29,061 nucleotides of DNA from Planctomycetota bacterium (GCA_026692885.1 JAPLNJ010000842.1:1-29061); one strand, 5' to 3'. Positions 7,850 through 17,536 are shown, counted from the first letter of the stretch. The notes: generated by a model not told the origin, from the letters alone. Translations and numbers: made by a program.

Positions 7850-10384
7850 ATGTTCAGTCGCTGCTACCTTCCCGCGTGCTTCCTGGGTGTCGTCGCGATA
7901 CTGGCCACCGTGGCCGCCGATGTCAGGGCGGCCGAGACGCCGCAGACGCCCGGCATTCAGCATATCGACTTGGTCCACTTCTCCCATACTGACTACGGTT
8001 TCACCGATCATCCGGCCGTGTGCCGGGAACTGCAGCGGCGGTTCCTGGACATCGCGCTGGACGGAGCGCTGGCCACTCGCGACAAACCGGCAGCCGAACG
8101 CTTGTACTGGACGGCCGAGACCATCGTGGCCGTGCACGACTGGTGGCAAGCGGCGACGCCGGATCGGCGGCAGGCGTTCCTGCAGGCGATCCAGGCGGGA
8201 CAACTGGAGGTCGCCGCGCTGCCCCTGAACAACACACCTTTCTTGAATCGCCAGCAATGGCACGCGATGCTGCACTGGGTTCCGGAAGACTTGTGGCAAC
8301 AGCTGCAGCCGAAGGTGGCGGTGCAGAACGACGTGAACGGGTTTCCTCGCGCCGGCGCGATGGAACTGCTGGACCGCGGGATCCACTATCTGTTCTCCGG
8401 GATCAACGAAGACAGCGGCGGCGCGCCGTTGACGCGGCCGGCGGCTTTCTGGTGGAAGATGCCCGACGGGCGGCGGCTGTTCGTGTACCTGAACTACTCG
8501 TATCCTATGGGCTACTGGTTCTTCGAGCCGGTCGAGTGGCGGCATGGGCCGGTGCCACGGGCTGGCGATACTCGCTACCGGCCGCCGCGCGCCGGTGATT
8601 TCCTGGGCAGCGACGAGGCGTCCGTGCGCACCGCGCATCGGCATCTGCTGCAAAAGGTCCGCGAATTGGAGGCCGGCGGGTATGCCCATCCGCTGCTGAC
8701 GCTTTCGATCACCAATCAGTGGCGGATCGACAACGACCCACCCTTCCTGCCGTTGGCGGACTTCATCGGGACTTGGCATCGGCTGGGATTGAAGCCGACG
8801 CTGCGGTTGACCACGGCGTCCGTAGCGATGCAGCGGCTGGAGGAAACGATCGGCAGTCGCGTGCCGGAGTACTCGGGCGAGTGGACCGATTGGTGGGCCA
8901 ACGGCACCGGCTCGGCGCCGCGGGAAGTCGCCGCCAGCCGTGCGGCCAAACGACTCTTGGCTGCGGCCCAATCGCCCTTGTGGGGCGACTTGAACGCCAG
9001 CGGTCGGCGCACCGTCGACGAACTGCTGCAGGAACTCTGTCTGTTCGACGAACACACCTGGGGTTCCAGCAACAGCGTGGCCCTGCCCGACAGTCTGGAC
9101 ACCCAGGGCCAGTTCAACGAGAAGGCCGCCTTGGCCTTTCGGCCCATGGCGCGCGCCGAGTGGCTGCTGGCCCAACGGGTTCGCTCCCGTCTGGCCCAGG
9201 CAGGCGAAGGCTTGTACGTCGCCAACAGTTCGCCGCTGCCCTGGAGTGGCTGGGTCCGCATGCCGGCCACGGCCCTGCGGGACGATTATCGCTCGCTGGA
9301 GGATCCGTCGTCCGGCGCAAAGACCCCGCTGCTCTTCGAGAACGGCCTCCGTCCCTTCACGCCGCCGGCGAATCCGGCCGAGCTGACGCCCCAGAACACG
9401 GCCGCCACGTTCCCCGACAATGCGCCGCGGCAGGTCGTCAAGTTCTGGGTCGACAAGCTCGACGGCCAGAGTCTTCGCCCGCTGCGGCTGAGCAAGGGCG
9501 AGGTTGCCGAAGGGGCGTTGCCCGGCGCTGCTCCGGCGATCACGGCGGACGAACAGGGCTGGCCGACGGGCATCACTTGGCCCGGCATGACCAAGCCGCT
9601 GTTCTTGTCCGGCTTCGGCGATTTCCTGGCAGTCGGTGTCGAAGGTTTTGCACCGCGCTGGGGCAATCGAGACATCTGGGGGGCTGCCGACGGTGCGCCG
9701 CGCGAGCAACTGCGCAAGGCACGCCTGCGGGAAGTGCCGGCCACGGCGGAGGCCAAGACGGCGGTCCTCGGCGACCAACACACGACCGTCTACACGCAGT
9801 CGCTCCGGCATCCGCGTCTGCAGTGGGCCACGCGGCAGTTGGAGGTCTGGCAGCACGAGCCGCGTGCCCGCTACACGCTACGGCTGAATCGTCTCTCGTC
9901 CGCAGCTCCGGAGATTTTCTTCGTGGCTTTCCCCTTGCCTTGCGAGGGCAGTTCGCCGCGCGCCACTTGCGGTGGCCGTCCGTTCGTGCCGTTCCAGGAC
10001 CAGTTGCTCGGCACGTGCCGCGACTATTTTGCGATCGACGGCTGGATCGACTACGCCACGCCGCAGGGCAGTTGGCTATGGGTCAGTCGCGACGCCCCGC
10101 TGGTCACGTTTGGCGGGCACAACGTCCTGGCCCGGCTCAAGGAACCACCGCAGGACCTGCACCGCGTGCTGGCCATGGTCTTCAATAACTTCTGGTACAC
10201 CAACTTCGTCGGCGACAGTCACGGGGTGATGGAATTCCAGTTCGATCTACAATGGACGCCGGGCAAGCTGGAGCCGGAGGCTGCGGAACAGCGAGCCGCC
10301 TCGCTCTGGTCGGAGCCGCAGGTACTGATCAACCCCGGCTTGCAGGAAGACCCCATTGTCCTCCAACGCCTGTACCAGCCGTAG
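7850..10384 (+). CDS. Secreted GH38-like alpha-mannosidase family protein
   Basis: A protein of 844 residues with a signal peptide (about 1-28, ending VRAAE). The GH38 N-terminal pattern is clear: H46-x-D48 in SHTDYGFTDHP near the start, and a conserved Asp, D161, in QNDVNGFP where the family has its nucleophile (DxFG in classical members). The segment LFDEHTWGSSNS near residue 400 matches the EHxTWG-like motif of GH38 relatives. The C-terminal half is beta-rich, as expected of the mannosidase supersandwich. I start the gene at 7850 rather than 7826 because AGGAG precedes it at a good distance and only then does the signal peptide begin cleanly. It likely acts on alpha-mannosides outside the cytoplasm; the real substrate is uncertain because the core motif is divergent. 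The phosphodiesterase gene follows 129 bp downstream on the same strand. Confidence 0.8.
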   Translation: MFSRCYLPACFLGVVAILATVAADVRAAETPQTPGIQHIDLVHFSHTDYGFTDHPAVCRELQRRFLDIALDGALATRDKPAAERLYWTAETIVAVHDWWQAATPDRRQAFLQAIQAGQLEVAALPLNNTPFLNRQQWHAMLHWVPEDLWQQLQPKVAVQNDVNGFPRAGAMELLDRGIHYLFSGINEDSGGAPLTRPAAFWWKMPDGRRLFVYLNYSYPMGYWFFEPVEWRHGPVPRAGDTRYRPPRAGDFLGSDEASVRTAHRHLLQKVRELEAGGYAHPLLTLSITNQWRIDNDPPFLPLADFIGTWHRLGLKPTLRLTTASVAMQRLEETIGSRVPEYSGEWTDWWANGTGSAPREVAASRAAKRLLAAAQSPLWGDLNASGRRTVDELLQELCLFDEHTWGSSNSVALPDSLDTQGQFNEKAALAFRPMARAEWLLAQRVRSRLAQAGEGLYVANSSPLPWSGWVRMPATALRDDYRSLEDPSSGAKTPLLFENGLRPFTPPANPAELTPQNTAATFPDNAPRQVVKFWVDKLDGQSLRPLRLSKGEVAEGALPGAAPAITADEQGWPTGITWPGMTKPLFLSGFGDFLAVGVEGFAPRWGNRDIWGAADGAPREQLRKARLREVPATAEAKTAVLGDQHTTVYTQSLRHPRLQWATRQLEVWQHEPRARYTLRLNRLSSAAPEIFFVAFPLPCEGSSPRATCGGRPFVPFQDQLLGTCRDYFAIDGWIDYATPQGSWLWVSRDAPLVTFGGHNVLARLKEPPQDLHRVLAMVFNNFWYTNFVGDSHGVMEFQFDLQWTPGKLEPEAAEQRAASLWSEPQVLINPGLQEDPIVLQRLYQP

Positions 10385-10513
10385 CAACCGTGGCATCTGC
10401 AACAGACAGGCAGGCCGCCCGGTTCAGTCATGCTCGCCGGCCTGGCGGTGAAAGCCATCGAGTGATGCACACGGTTTGTGTTTCGAGGTTCTTCAATCAA
10501 GGGAGAAATGGTC

Positions 10514-11734
10514 ATGCGTCGAGCGAGTCTGTTTCTGGTGTTGCTGGGGCTTGTGGCAATGCCCGCCAGGGCACAAAACGGCACCCAGCCGACGATGGCC
10601 AAGAACGCCATCCTGCTCGGCTGGGACGGCGCCCATCGAGATCACGTCAAGGCGTTGCTGAAAGAAGACAAGCTGCCCAACCTTCAGCAGCTGATTAGCG
10701 AAGGCACGTTGGTCGATGTGGACGTGAAATCCGGGGCCACCGATACCAAGGCTGGCTGGACGCAGATCCTGACCGGCTACCGCCCAGAGGTTACGGGTGT
10801 GTACAACAACGGCCGGTTCCGCGACGTGCCCGCCGGGTACAGCATCTTTGAACGATTACGGGCACAGTATGGAGCAGACCAGATTGCCACGGGCGCCGCC
10901 ATTGGCAAGAAGGGCCACTGCGGCGAGGTCGACCCGCCGTTCAAGAAACCGCTGACCGAGGCAGACGCCGAGGCGGCGGCTAAGCCGGCCGCCAAGCCCG
11001 GGAAGAAGGGGAAAGGTATCCGCCAGCTAGGCGTCAAGGGCCAACAGCGCGGCCGTGTCGTGGTAGAGAACGGCCAGAAGTTCCTCGTCTTCGAAGGCTC
11101 GCCCTACTACACCATGCACAACCACGTCGACCAGTGGCACTTCGGCCTGACGCTGGACGACAAGGTCGGCGACAAGGCGCTGGAGTTGCTGGACGAGTAC
11201 GGCCGCAAACCATTCTTCTTCTTTGTGCATTGCGCCGAGGTAGACCACAGCGGCCACAAGCACGGCGAGCCGTCGCCGGAGTACAACGCCGCGATCATTT
11301 CAGGCGACAAGCAACTGGGGCGAATCGTCGAGAAGCTCAAGCAGTTGGGGGTGTACGACAAGACGCTGATCTACGTCACGGCCGACCACGGCTTCGACGT
11401 CGGCGGCAAAGGCCACGGCAACGCGCCGCAGGTATTCCTGGGGACCAACGACAAACAGGTGCTGCGCGGCGGCACGCGTGCCGATATCACGCCAACGATT
11501 CTGGACCGGCTGGGAGTTGACCTCACGAAGATCACACCGCCCCTGGACGGCGAAACGCTCGCCAAGCCCGCCACCAAGACGGCCCAGGACGAACATCTGG
11601 TCAAGCCGAAACGTGCCCAGGCCAAGCCTCAAGTAAAGCCGGGCAGGGAAGCCAAGAAAGCCAATCGCGGCAAGCAGGACGAGACGAATACACCCAAGGC
11701 GAAAGCAAATCGCAAGACCAAAGCTTCCCAATAA
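10514..11734 (+). CDS. Secreted type I phosphodiesterase/nucleotide pyrophosphatase-like protein
   Basis: A 406-residue alkaline-phosphatase-superfamily enzyme with a signal peptide (1-20, ending ARA). Expected metal ligands and nucleophile are visible: D38 in GWDGA, the probable nucleophile T78 nine residues before the LTG motif, Asp/His in VDHSGH, the Asp-His pair in TADHGFD, and the His in GKGHGN. The last ~45 residues are a Lys/Ala/Pro-rich basic tail, which could bind nucleic acid, cell wall or acidic polysaccharide. ATG 10514 sits 8 bases after GGGAG; ATG 10508 is a close alternative. It likely hydrolyses phosphodiester or sulfate-ester bonds in the periplasm. The weak link to the upstream mannosidase gene is same strand and a short gap. 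Confidence 0.85.
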   Translation: MRRASLFLVLLGLVAMPARAQNGTQPTMAKNAILLGWDGAHRDHVKALLKEDKLPNLQQLISEGTLVDVDVKSGATDTKAGWTQILTGYRPEVTGVYNNGRFRDVPAGYSIFERLRAQYGADQIATGAAIGKKGHCGEVDPPFKKPLTEADAEAAAKPAAKPGKKGKGIRQLGVKGQQRGRVVVENGQKFLVFEGSPYYTMHNHVDQWHFGLTLDDKVGDKALELLDEYGRKPFFFFVHCAEVDHSGHKHGEPSPEYNAAIISGDKQLGRIVEKLKQLGVYDKTLIYVTADHGFDVGGKGHGNAPQVFLGTNDKQVLRGGTRADITPTILDRLGVDLTKITPPLDGETLAKPATKTAQDEHLVKPKRAQAKPQVKPGREAKKANRGKQDETNTPKAKANRKTKASQ

Positions 11735-11810
11735 GAACCGTTGGCGCCACGCGGGTTGCGGCAAGCACTCCATGGGATTCGAGAACAATGCTCTTGAGTC
11801 CTAGTGCGTC

Positions 11811-11921
11811 GTCAAGGCTTAATCTTGGGGTGACCGATGCGGTGGCGTAAGCTTCCAGCTTGCGTTTGACGCGATGAATCGAAAGGCAAGCGGGATGCTT
11901 ACCCCACTTTTTAGCCTTGAC
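11811..11921. repeat. Imperfect palindromic repeat element
   Basis: GTCAAGGCT at 11811-11819 is matched by an inverted AGCCTTGAC near 11913-11921. Inside, a GTAAGC...GCTTGC segment (about 11846-11863) is imperfectly mirrored by GCAAGC...GCTTAC (about 11885-11902). Non-coding, in the gap between convergent genes. Confidence 0.5.
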
Positions 11922-11949
11922 TACCCGGCTACACCACAGATAACACAAG

Positions 11950-11980
11950 AACCACCGGAAACGGATCATTTCCGGTGGTT
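11950..11980. terminator. Bidirectional terminator-like hairpin
   Basis: A perfect 12-bp stem (11950-11961 with 11969-11980) around a 7-base loop lies between the ends of two convergent genes (11734 on + and 12032 on -). No long T-run follows, so it is a weak or Rho-assisted candidate. Placement is the main support. Confidence 0.55.
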
Positions 11981-12031
11981 TGTGGCCAATGAAGAAGTCA
12001 GCCAACGGGTTCTGGGGCCTTGATCGGAACA

Positions 12032-13573
12032 TTAACGCGCAGCCTCCGTGTCGAACCCCACCACCTGGACGTAAGCGTCGCTTGACTCAGGATGATGGCG
12101 GCCGGTCACCTCGATTACCACCGTGTGCTGGCCCGCCGACAGATCGCTCGCCAGCACGGTGCGGTGCTGCCAGTCGACGGTCTTCGAATAGGTATCCACT
12201 TCCGCCGGAGTTGCCGGGTGGCCATCGATTTGCACACGAGCGATGCCGCAGTCGGGACCTGTCTTGTGAATCAAAGCCAAACGCGTGCCATCCCAAGAGA
12301 TCGTGGCCGTGCCGCCAGCCTGATGGTGGTAGTACAGTCCTCCGTCGGGAGGGGTGGGGCCTGCCGAGTACGTCCAGCCAGCGGAGAAATCAAAGCCGTT
12401 CTCGTGGTACGCGGACGGGCCGGGACGCTGGGTGGGGAACTTCGGCGAATCCCACATCACCCATGGCCGCCCGTCGCGCCAGCCGAGCTCCACGCAGGAT
12501 AGAAACCAAGTGTGACCGCGGTCGCGGTTGCCTTGGACGAACAGATACGTGCGGCCGTCGTCGTCTTGGAAGACGCCGGGATGGCCCGTCTCGCTCGCGT
12601 TCCAGTCACCCGGTTGCCCGTTGGGCAACAATGGTTGGCGGAACAATCGCGTCCAGCGCAGACCGTCCGTGCTGGTGGCGCAGCCAACCTGTTGCGGGTC
12701 GTTGTTGTAGCCGCCGCCGTAGAACAGGACCAGCGTGTCGCCCCGCTTGATGACCGACGGCGCTTCGATGCACTTCGTCTCCCACGGCAACTCCGGCTGG
12801 AGCACGGGGCCGTCCCCAAGTTGGGTCCAGGCCGCGCGGCCGAAGTCACTGTTGCGCGGCGCGGTGGCGGCCACCAGCAGCTGCGTTTTCATCTCCGGAT
12901 CACGCGTGGCGAACAGCAGCCAGAGTTTGCCGTCATGTTCGAAGGCCTCGCAGTCAATCGCGCGCCCGGAGTTCCAGGCGCCGGTAGCGCGCAGGATCGG
13001 ATTGGTCGGATCGCGGCGGAACTGCAGGCCGTCGTCGGACACGGCGTGGCAGAGCGCGTCCAGCTTGCCGTTGCCGTAGCTGTTGTAGAACAGATGTACC
13101 TGGCCATCGAGCAGGAGGGCCTTGCCGTTCACCAAACCGTTACGCTCGCAGTCCTGTTCCGGCAGGATTTCCCCGATCTTGGTCCAGGCGACCAGGTCGC
13201 GGCTCTCGGCGATGCCGATGGCCCAGCCTGGCGGCGCGGCTTTGTCCGCCGAGGGCGCCATCGAGTAGTACAGTAAGTAGCGCCCGCCGAGCTTGATGAC
13301 GCAGGGGTCTTTGGCGAACGGCCGTCCGTGACGCGTGGCGTCGCCGAACAGCATCCGCGTCGCGGGGGTTTGCACGGCTCGATAGTCGACGGCCTGCCAG
13401 TGGATGCGTTTGTCCACGGTCGTCTGGCGAATAGCTGCGATTTCGGACGGGTCGTAGAGGCATCCGTCGCGGTGGAACAGGTCGCGGAACCATACCGTCG
13501 GTTCGGGCGCACCCCACTGATTGGCCCACGAAAATAGTCCGCACACGGCCAAAATCATTGTCGAACGTTGCAT
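12032..13573 (-). CDS. Secreted five-bladed beta-propeller glycosidase (GH43/GH117-like)
   Basis: A 513-residue protein. AAGGAG lies 9 bases before ATG 13573, and a hydrophobic signal sequence follows (MQRSTMILAVCGLF). Residues ~60-390 show repeated propeller-blade patterns: KDPCVIKLGGRYLLYYS, KALLLDGQVHLFYNSYG, EHDGKLWLLFATRD, EAPSVIKRGDTLVLFYGGG and GVFQDDDGRTYLFVQG. This pattern, with an acidic residue preceding each blade, is typical of clans GH-F/GH-J and GH117/GH130-type enzymes. The last ~110 residues look like a beta-sandwich carbohydrate-binding domain. The exact GH family cannot be fixed by eye. It probably removes sugars such as arabinose, galactose or anhydrogalactose from a polysaccharide. 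It converges on the phosphodiesterase gene and is divergent from 14190. Confidence 0.75.
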   Translation of the reverse strand: MQRSTMILAVCGLFSWANQWGAPEPTVWFRDLFHRDGCLYDPSEIAAIRQTTVDKRIHWQAVDYRAVQTPATRMLFGDATRHGRPFAKDPCVIKLGGRYLLYYSMAPSADKAAPPGWAIGIAESRDLVAWTKIGEILPEQDCERNGLVNGKALLLDGQVHLFYNSYGNGKLDALCHAVSDDGLQFRRDPTNPILRATGAWNSGRAIDCEAFEHDGKLWLLFATRDPEMKTQLLVAATAPRNSDFGRAAWTQLGDGPVLQPELPWETKCIEAPSVIKRGDTLVLFYGGGYNNDPQQVGCATSTDGLRWTRLFRQPLLPNGQPGDWNASETGHPGVFQDDDGRTYLFVQGNRDRGHTWFLSCVELGWRDGRPWVMWDSPKFPTQRPGPSAYHENGFDFSAGWTYSAGPTPPDGGLYYHHQAGGTATISWDGTRLALIHKTGPDCGIARVQIDGHPATPAEVDTYSKTVDWQHRTVLASDLSAGQHTVVIEVTGRHHPESSDAYVQVVGFDTEAAR

Positions 13574-13691
13574 CGTGAGGTCTCCTTCGATGAGTCCCAG
13601 GTTGTCCCACAAGCAACACCTTTATCCAGGATTCTGATCGCGACGTCCAGTGTCGGCCCAACTAATTCAACTGTCTCACTTCCGTTCGAAA

Positions 13692-13894
13692 ACTCGCGAA
13701 GCGAGTCACTCCCACTACTGGGAACATGTTGGAAACCCTCGTTCCCAGGCTCCGCCTGGGAACGCACTGCCTTGCCGGCTCCACCGGCCGTCTTGGGAGG
13801 CGGAGCCTCGCGTCCAGTGGGTTACGAGGCAGAGCCTCGTAACCAGAGCAAACCCTCGTAACCAGGCTCACTCGCGAAGCGAGTCACTCCCACT
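13692..13894. repeat. Cluster of palindromic dispersed repeats
   Basis: A 25-base direct repeat starting ACTCGCGAAGCGAGTCACTC occurs at 13692-13716 and 13870-13894. Between them are two perfect palindromes with 3-base loops: 13740-13764 (11-bp arms CGTTCCCAGGC) and 13820-13844 (11-bp arms GGTTACGAGGC). Palindromes of the same design lie at 17537-17561 and 17618-17642. The remainder of 13574-14189 holds no gene I can support. Confidence 0.75.
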
Positions 13895-14047
13895 GCTGTG
13901 TAGCAACCGTCGTCGACAAGAATGGGCGACCGGTTGCGTCAGGGACGGCGGGCGATCAAAATTCCTCGCAGTCTGGAGCAGGACAGCGCACTCAGCATGC
14001 CTGGCAAAGCCGCCGCGTCCTGCCTTGGACTCGCCGCCGAGGCCCAA

Positions 14048-14158
14048 GGCGAGCGGCAGGAAATAACTTACCCGTAGGTCGGCCTTTCCAGGCCGATCAG
14101 GACGGTCTTGGAAGACCATCCTACATTAATTCGGGTAAGTTATTTCCTGCCGCTCGCC
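14048..14158. repeat. 111-bp nested palindromic element
   Basis: A perfect 27-bp inverted repeat (14048-14074 against 14132-14158) encloses two smaller palindromes, one of them a copy of the TAGGTC...TTTCCAGGCC repeat also found at 4053-4151. It sits 31 bp upstream of the start of the clan GH-A gene and could form a large cruciform in the leader region. Confidence 0.8.
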
Positions 14159-14189
14159 CAAGCCAAACCTCAACACTGGGATACTTAAC

Positions 14190-17100
14190 ATGCAACAACT
14201 CCTCGTTCGCATCGCGTTCCTCGTCCTGCCGCTGGCCCTCGTTGCCAGCGAGGCCTACCCCGCCGCACCCGCCCTGCAGACCCGTCTGCTGAACGCGATC
14301 GACAGCCCGGCTGTCCCTGGACTTGGTGCCTGGCAGGTCGAGGCCCTGACGGTGCGGATCGCCAAGGGTGTCGAACCCCATCTCGGCGCCGCCGCGATCG
14401 AGATCGCCGGTATCGCCAAGGACGGCGGCAAGGTCGATGCCCCGTTCTTCGACGGCGAACTGCCAGGCTGCCGTCGTCTGGGGGTCTGGGTCTCGGTCGA
14501 CGGAGCCAGCAATGCCAAGGAGTTCGGCTTCCAAATCCGCGACGCCAAAGGCGAGTGGCTACTGCAGACCGTGCCGATCGATTGGATCGGCTGGAAACGG
14601 GTCGAACTCGATCCAACCGCGGGTGGGATGAAGCCTGCCTACGCTCAACAGGGTCACGATGGCAAGGTCGACCTGCCGCTCACCGCCGTCCACCTGATCT
14701 GGTTCGCCAAGGCTGCCGGAGCGACGGCGCTGGTCGTCGACGGACTGACCGCCGGCACGGAGATTCAGGCTGGCGCCGACGGCCTGGTGCTCACCCCGCT
14801 CGCCGCCAGCGTGCTCGAACCGGGCCAGCCGCTCAACGCCCGCTTCATCGCCGAGAATCGCGGCGCCACCGAAAAGACGGTCGCGATCCGCTGGAACCTG
14901 CAGCTCAATTCCACCTTCGCCGACCCGGTGATCCCGGATCCGATCCTGGGTTTCGACCACGCCCTCGGCTGCCGCAGCACCTGGTCGGTCGATGGGACCG
15001 ACTGGGGTGACGCCAAGCTGTGCGACGGCAACGACTTCACCCACGGCGAAGCACCGTGGAGCAAGGGCTACACCGAGGCGGTGGCGACCATCGACCTGGG
15101 ACAGGCCCGAAACGTCAGCGCCGTGCGTTGGCAGGCCGGCGACGCCAACTGGATCTTCAAGGCCGACCTCTCGACGTCGACGGACCAGGCCGCCTGGCAG
15201 CCGGTCGACAGCGCCCAAGGCGTCACCCTGCAGGGCAAGTGGGGCGGCCCGCACAGCTTCCCGATCGTCCAGCCGGTCCAGGCGCGGTATCTGCGCATCC
15301 GGTTCCACAACGACGGCAAGTCCGTGAACTGTATCCGCCTGCCGCCGAGCATGATGGTCTACGACGGCATCGCCAACGACACCGTCGTCATCCCCACCGT
15401 CGGTCCGACCGTGGCCTCGGGAACGGCCCAGGGCCGGGTCCCCGCCCATGATCTCGCCGAGATTGTCCTGTCCGGCGGCGACGCCATCGCCCCTGGCGGC
15501 TATCTGCTCGGTCTCGAGCAGAACCTTGGCGGGCAGAAAGAGGTGCGCTGGTCGCAGCTGTTCGTCCGTCCCTCCGACCAGGTCGACACCCACCGCACCC
15601 GCCGCTTCGGTATCAACGGTGCCACCATCGCCCTGGCCGACGAAATGCGCCGCTGCGGCTTCGGCTGGATCCGCTTCGAGAACTGCAAGTGGATGTTCTT
15701 CTCGCCGGCCCGCGACCAATACGCCTTCGACGGCTCGGTCGGACCCTGGCACGTGGCGCACGACAGCTACTTTGCCGACTACCAGAAGCTGGGCATGAAT
15801 GTCCTGCCCTACGTCTTCATGGTTCCGGACTGGGCCCACGGTGCACCCTCGAAGGAGACGAAGAACACCTGCAACTACCCGCCCAAGGACAACGCCGACT
15901 ATGGCGAGGCCATCTTCCAGCTCGTCGCCCGCATGGGTTCGGCCACCGTCGACCCGGCTCAGCTCAAGACGGCGGACAAGAAATCGGGCCTGAAGCTGAT
16001 CGACGCCGTCGAGCTGTGGAACGAACCCAACCTGAACGACCCGAACTGGGGCCCCTACGTCGGGACGATGACGCAGTACTTCGACACCCTGCGAGCCGGA
16101 GTCGAGGGCGCCCGCCGTGCCGATCCCCGCCTGCCGGTCAGCGGCGCCGGCATGGCCGGCATCGACCTCGCGGTCATCGGCCAGTTTTCCGAGCACCATT
16201 ACGCCGACGGCAAGACCCCGCTCGACCTGATCGACATTGTCAACGTCCATTTCTATAGCGGCCGCGAAGAACCGGAAATCTGCGGCTGGGATCCCAACGT
16301 CGCCCGCGACGTCGCGATCCGGAGCGGGGTGCTGTACCCCGACCAGATCGAGGACCTTGTGGCCTGGCGCGACCAGCTGAAGCCCCAGGCCGAGCTCTGG
16401 CTGTCCGAGCTCGGCAACGACGTCGGCGGGCCGATCGGCCGCACCGAGCGCGTGCAGGCCACCAAGGTGCCGCGGGCGGTGATGATCGCGTTGGCCGCCG
16501 GGGTCCAGAAGGTGATGATCTACCGCGAAAGCGGTTCGGATCCCGCGATGCACGCCGGCGCGGGACTGCTGCGCAACGACCGCAGCCTCCGCCCCGTATG
16601 GTTTTCGGTCGCGACCATGATCCGCCAGCTGCAAGGTTTTGACGGCCGTGCCTTGCGTCTGCCCAGCGACGATCCCACGGTGTGGATGTACCTGTGGGAG
16701 GACGGCCCGCGCAAGTTGATCACCGCCTGGCGCTACGCAGGCACCAGCCAACTGGGCGTCGATCTCGGCAAGACCACAGTCTGCGACGGCTTCGGCCACA
16801 GCGCCACAGTCGCCGACACGACCGGTGTGGTGCTCAGCGAGCTTCCGACCTACATCACCATCACCGCCCCCAGCCCGGCCTTTACAAAGTTGGTCGCCGC
16901 CGGCCATATCCGGGCCAAGGCCCGTTCCGCCGAACGTGCCCGGCTGACCCGCCTGCCAGTGTCCCTGATCGACTTCGGTCCCCCTGGCCAACCGCTGGGC
17001 ATGCTCAAGGGCTACGGCCTGCCGCGCCGTTACACCCCGGTGAACAAGGACACTCTGTGGGATGACCAGCTCGGCTACGGCTGGGTGAAGCCGGCATTGA

Positions 17101-17414
17101 CCGACGAGGACGCCCGCTGGATCGCAGACCCTCTGGAACGCGACGCCTGCCGCATCGATCCTACGCACATCTTCCGCTTGCGTCTGGCGCCCGGCAAGCA
17201 CCACCTGCGCATCTCGGCCGAGCCTTTCGGTCCGACCGGCGTGATCAAGGTGAAGACCGCCGCTGGCGAGCAGCAGGTGTCGATCACCAAGGCGCAGCAC
17301 GTCGGCGAACTCGACGTCCAGGGCGGTATCGCCCCCCTCGAGATCTCAGTCAGCGAGTATTTCTTCATCAGGTGGATCGAGGCAATCGGCAGCGGCCCGG
17401 TGGCCGGCCCGTGA
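14190..17414 (+). CDS. Secreted clan GH-A glycoside hydrolase with discoidin-like domain
   Basis: A 1074-residue exported protein with a signal peptide (1-25). Residues ~30-190 form a beta-sandwich. Residues ~280-390 form an F5/8C-type module (YLRIRFHNDGKSVNCIRL). A TIM-barrel glycosidase spans ~470-880. The two catalytic glutamates of clan GH-A are visible: acid/base E612 in ELWNEPN and nucleophile E740 in LWLSELGND, 128 residues apart, as in GH39/GH5-type enzymes. The C-terminal ~170 residues form another sandwich. No strong ribosome-binding site precedes ATG 14190, and a 27-bp-arm palindrome lies immediately upstream, so its expression may be unusual. Codons are strongly GC-ending: the antisense strand is open for 913 codons. 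The gene is isolated between two repeat-dense gaps, which suggests it may have arrived alone. Confidence 0.8.
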   Translation: MQQLLVRIAFLVLPLALVASEAYPAAPALQTRLLNAIDSPAVPGLGAWQVEALTVRIAKGVEPHLGAAAIEIAGIAKDGGKVDAPFFDGELPGCRRLGVWVSVDGASNAKEFGFQIRDAKGEWLLQTVPIDWIGWKRVELDPTAGGMKPAYAQQGHDGKVDLPLTAVHLIWFAKAAGATALVVDGLTAGTEIQAGADGLVLTPLAASVLEPGQPLNARFIAENRGATEKTVAIRWNLQLNSTFADPVIPDPILGFDHALGCRSTWSVDGTDWGDAKLCDGNDFTHGEAPWSKGYTEAVATIDLGQARNVSAVRWQAGDANWIFKADLSTSTDQAAWQPVDSAQGVTLQGKWGGPHSFPIVQPVQARYLRIRFHNDGKSVNCIRLPPSMMVYDGIANDTVVIPTVGPTVASGTAQGRVPAHDLAEIVLSGGDAIAPGGYLLGLEQNLGGQKEVRWSQLFVRPSDQVDTHRTRRFGINGATIALADEMRRCGFGWIRFENCKWMFFSPARDQYAFDGSVGPWHVAHDSYFADYQKLGMNVLPYVFMVPDWAHGAPSKETKNTCNYPPKDNADYGEAIFQLVARMGSATVDPAQLKTADKKSGLKLIDAVELWNEPNLNDPNWGPYVGTMTQYFDTLRAGVEGARRADPRLPVSGAGMAGIDLAVIGQFSEHHYADGKTPLDLIDIVNVHFYSGREEPEICGWDPNVARDVAIRSGVLYPDQIEDLVAWRDQLKPQAELWLSELGNDVGGPIGRTERVQATKVPRAVMIALAAGVQKVMIYRESGSDPAMHAGAGLLRNDRSLRPVWFSVATMIRQLQGFDGRALRLPSDDPTVWMYLWEDGPRKLITAWRYAGTSQLGVDLGKTTVCDGFGHSATVADTTGVVLSELPTYITITAPSPAFTKLVAAGHIRAKARSAERARLTRLPVSLIDFGPPGQPLGMLKGYGLPRRYTPVNKDTLWDDQLGYGWVKPALTDEDARWIADPLERDACRIDPTHIFRLRLAPGKHHLRISAEPFGPTGVIKVKTAAGEQQVSITKAQHVGELDVQGGIAPLEISVSEYFFIRWIEAIGSGPVAGP

Positions 17415-17536
17415 TGTCCGGCAAGCGATGAAGATGTCAGGAGCATTGAGTTTCGCAGCGAGACGCACGTCGGTTGTGGAAGGGCCCGCGGCGTAGGGAT
17501 TCAACGCCACTGCTGGGAACATCTTCACGCCTCTCT

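Noticed and set aside
7805..9856. 683-codon minus-strand open frame opposite the GH38-like gene
   Set aside because: Same compositional artefact; the sense strand has the signal peptide and family motifs.
14559..17300. 913-codon open frame antisense to the clan GH-A gene
   Set aside because: It mirrors the codon structure of a clearly coding sense gene with signal peptide and catalytic motifs. High GC at third positions removes antisense stops. No protein features are seen.
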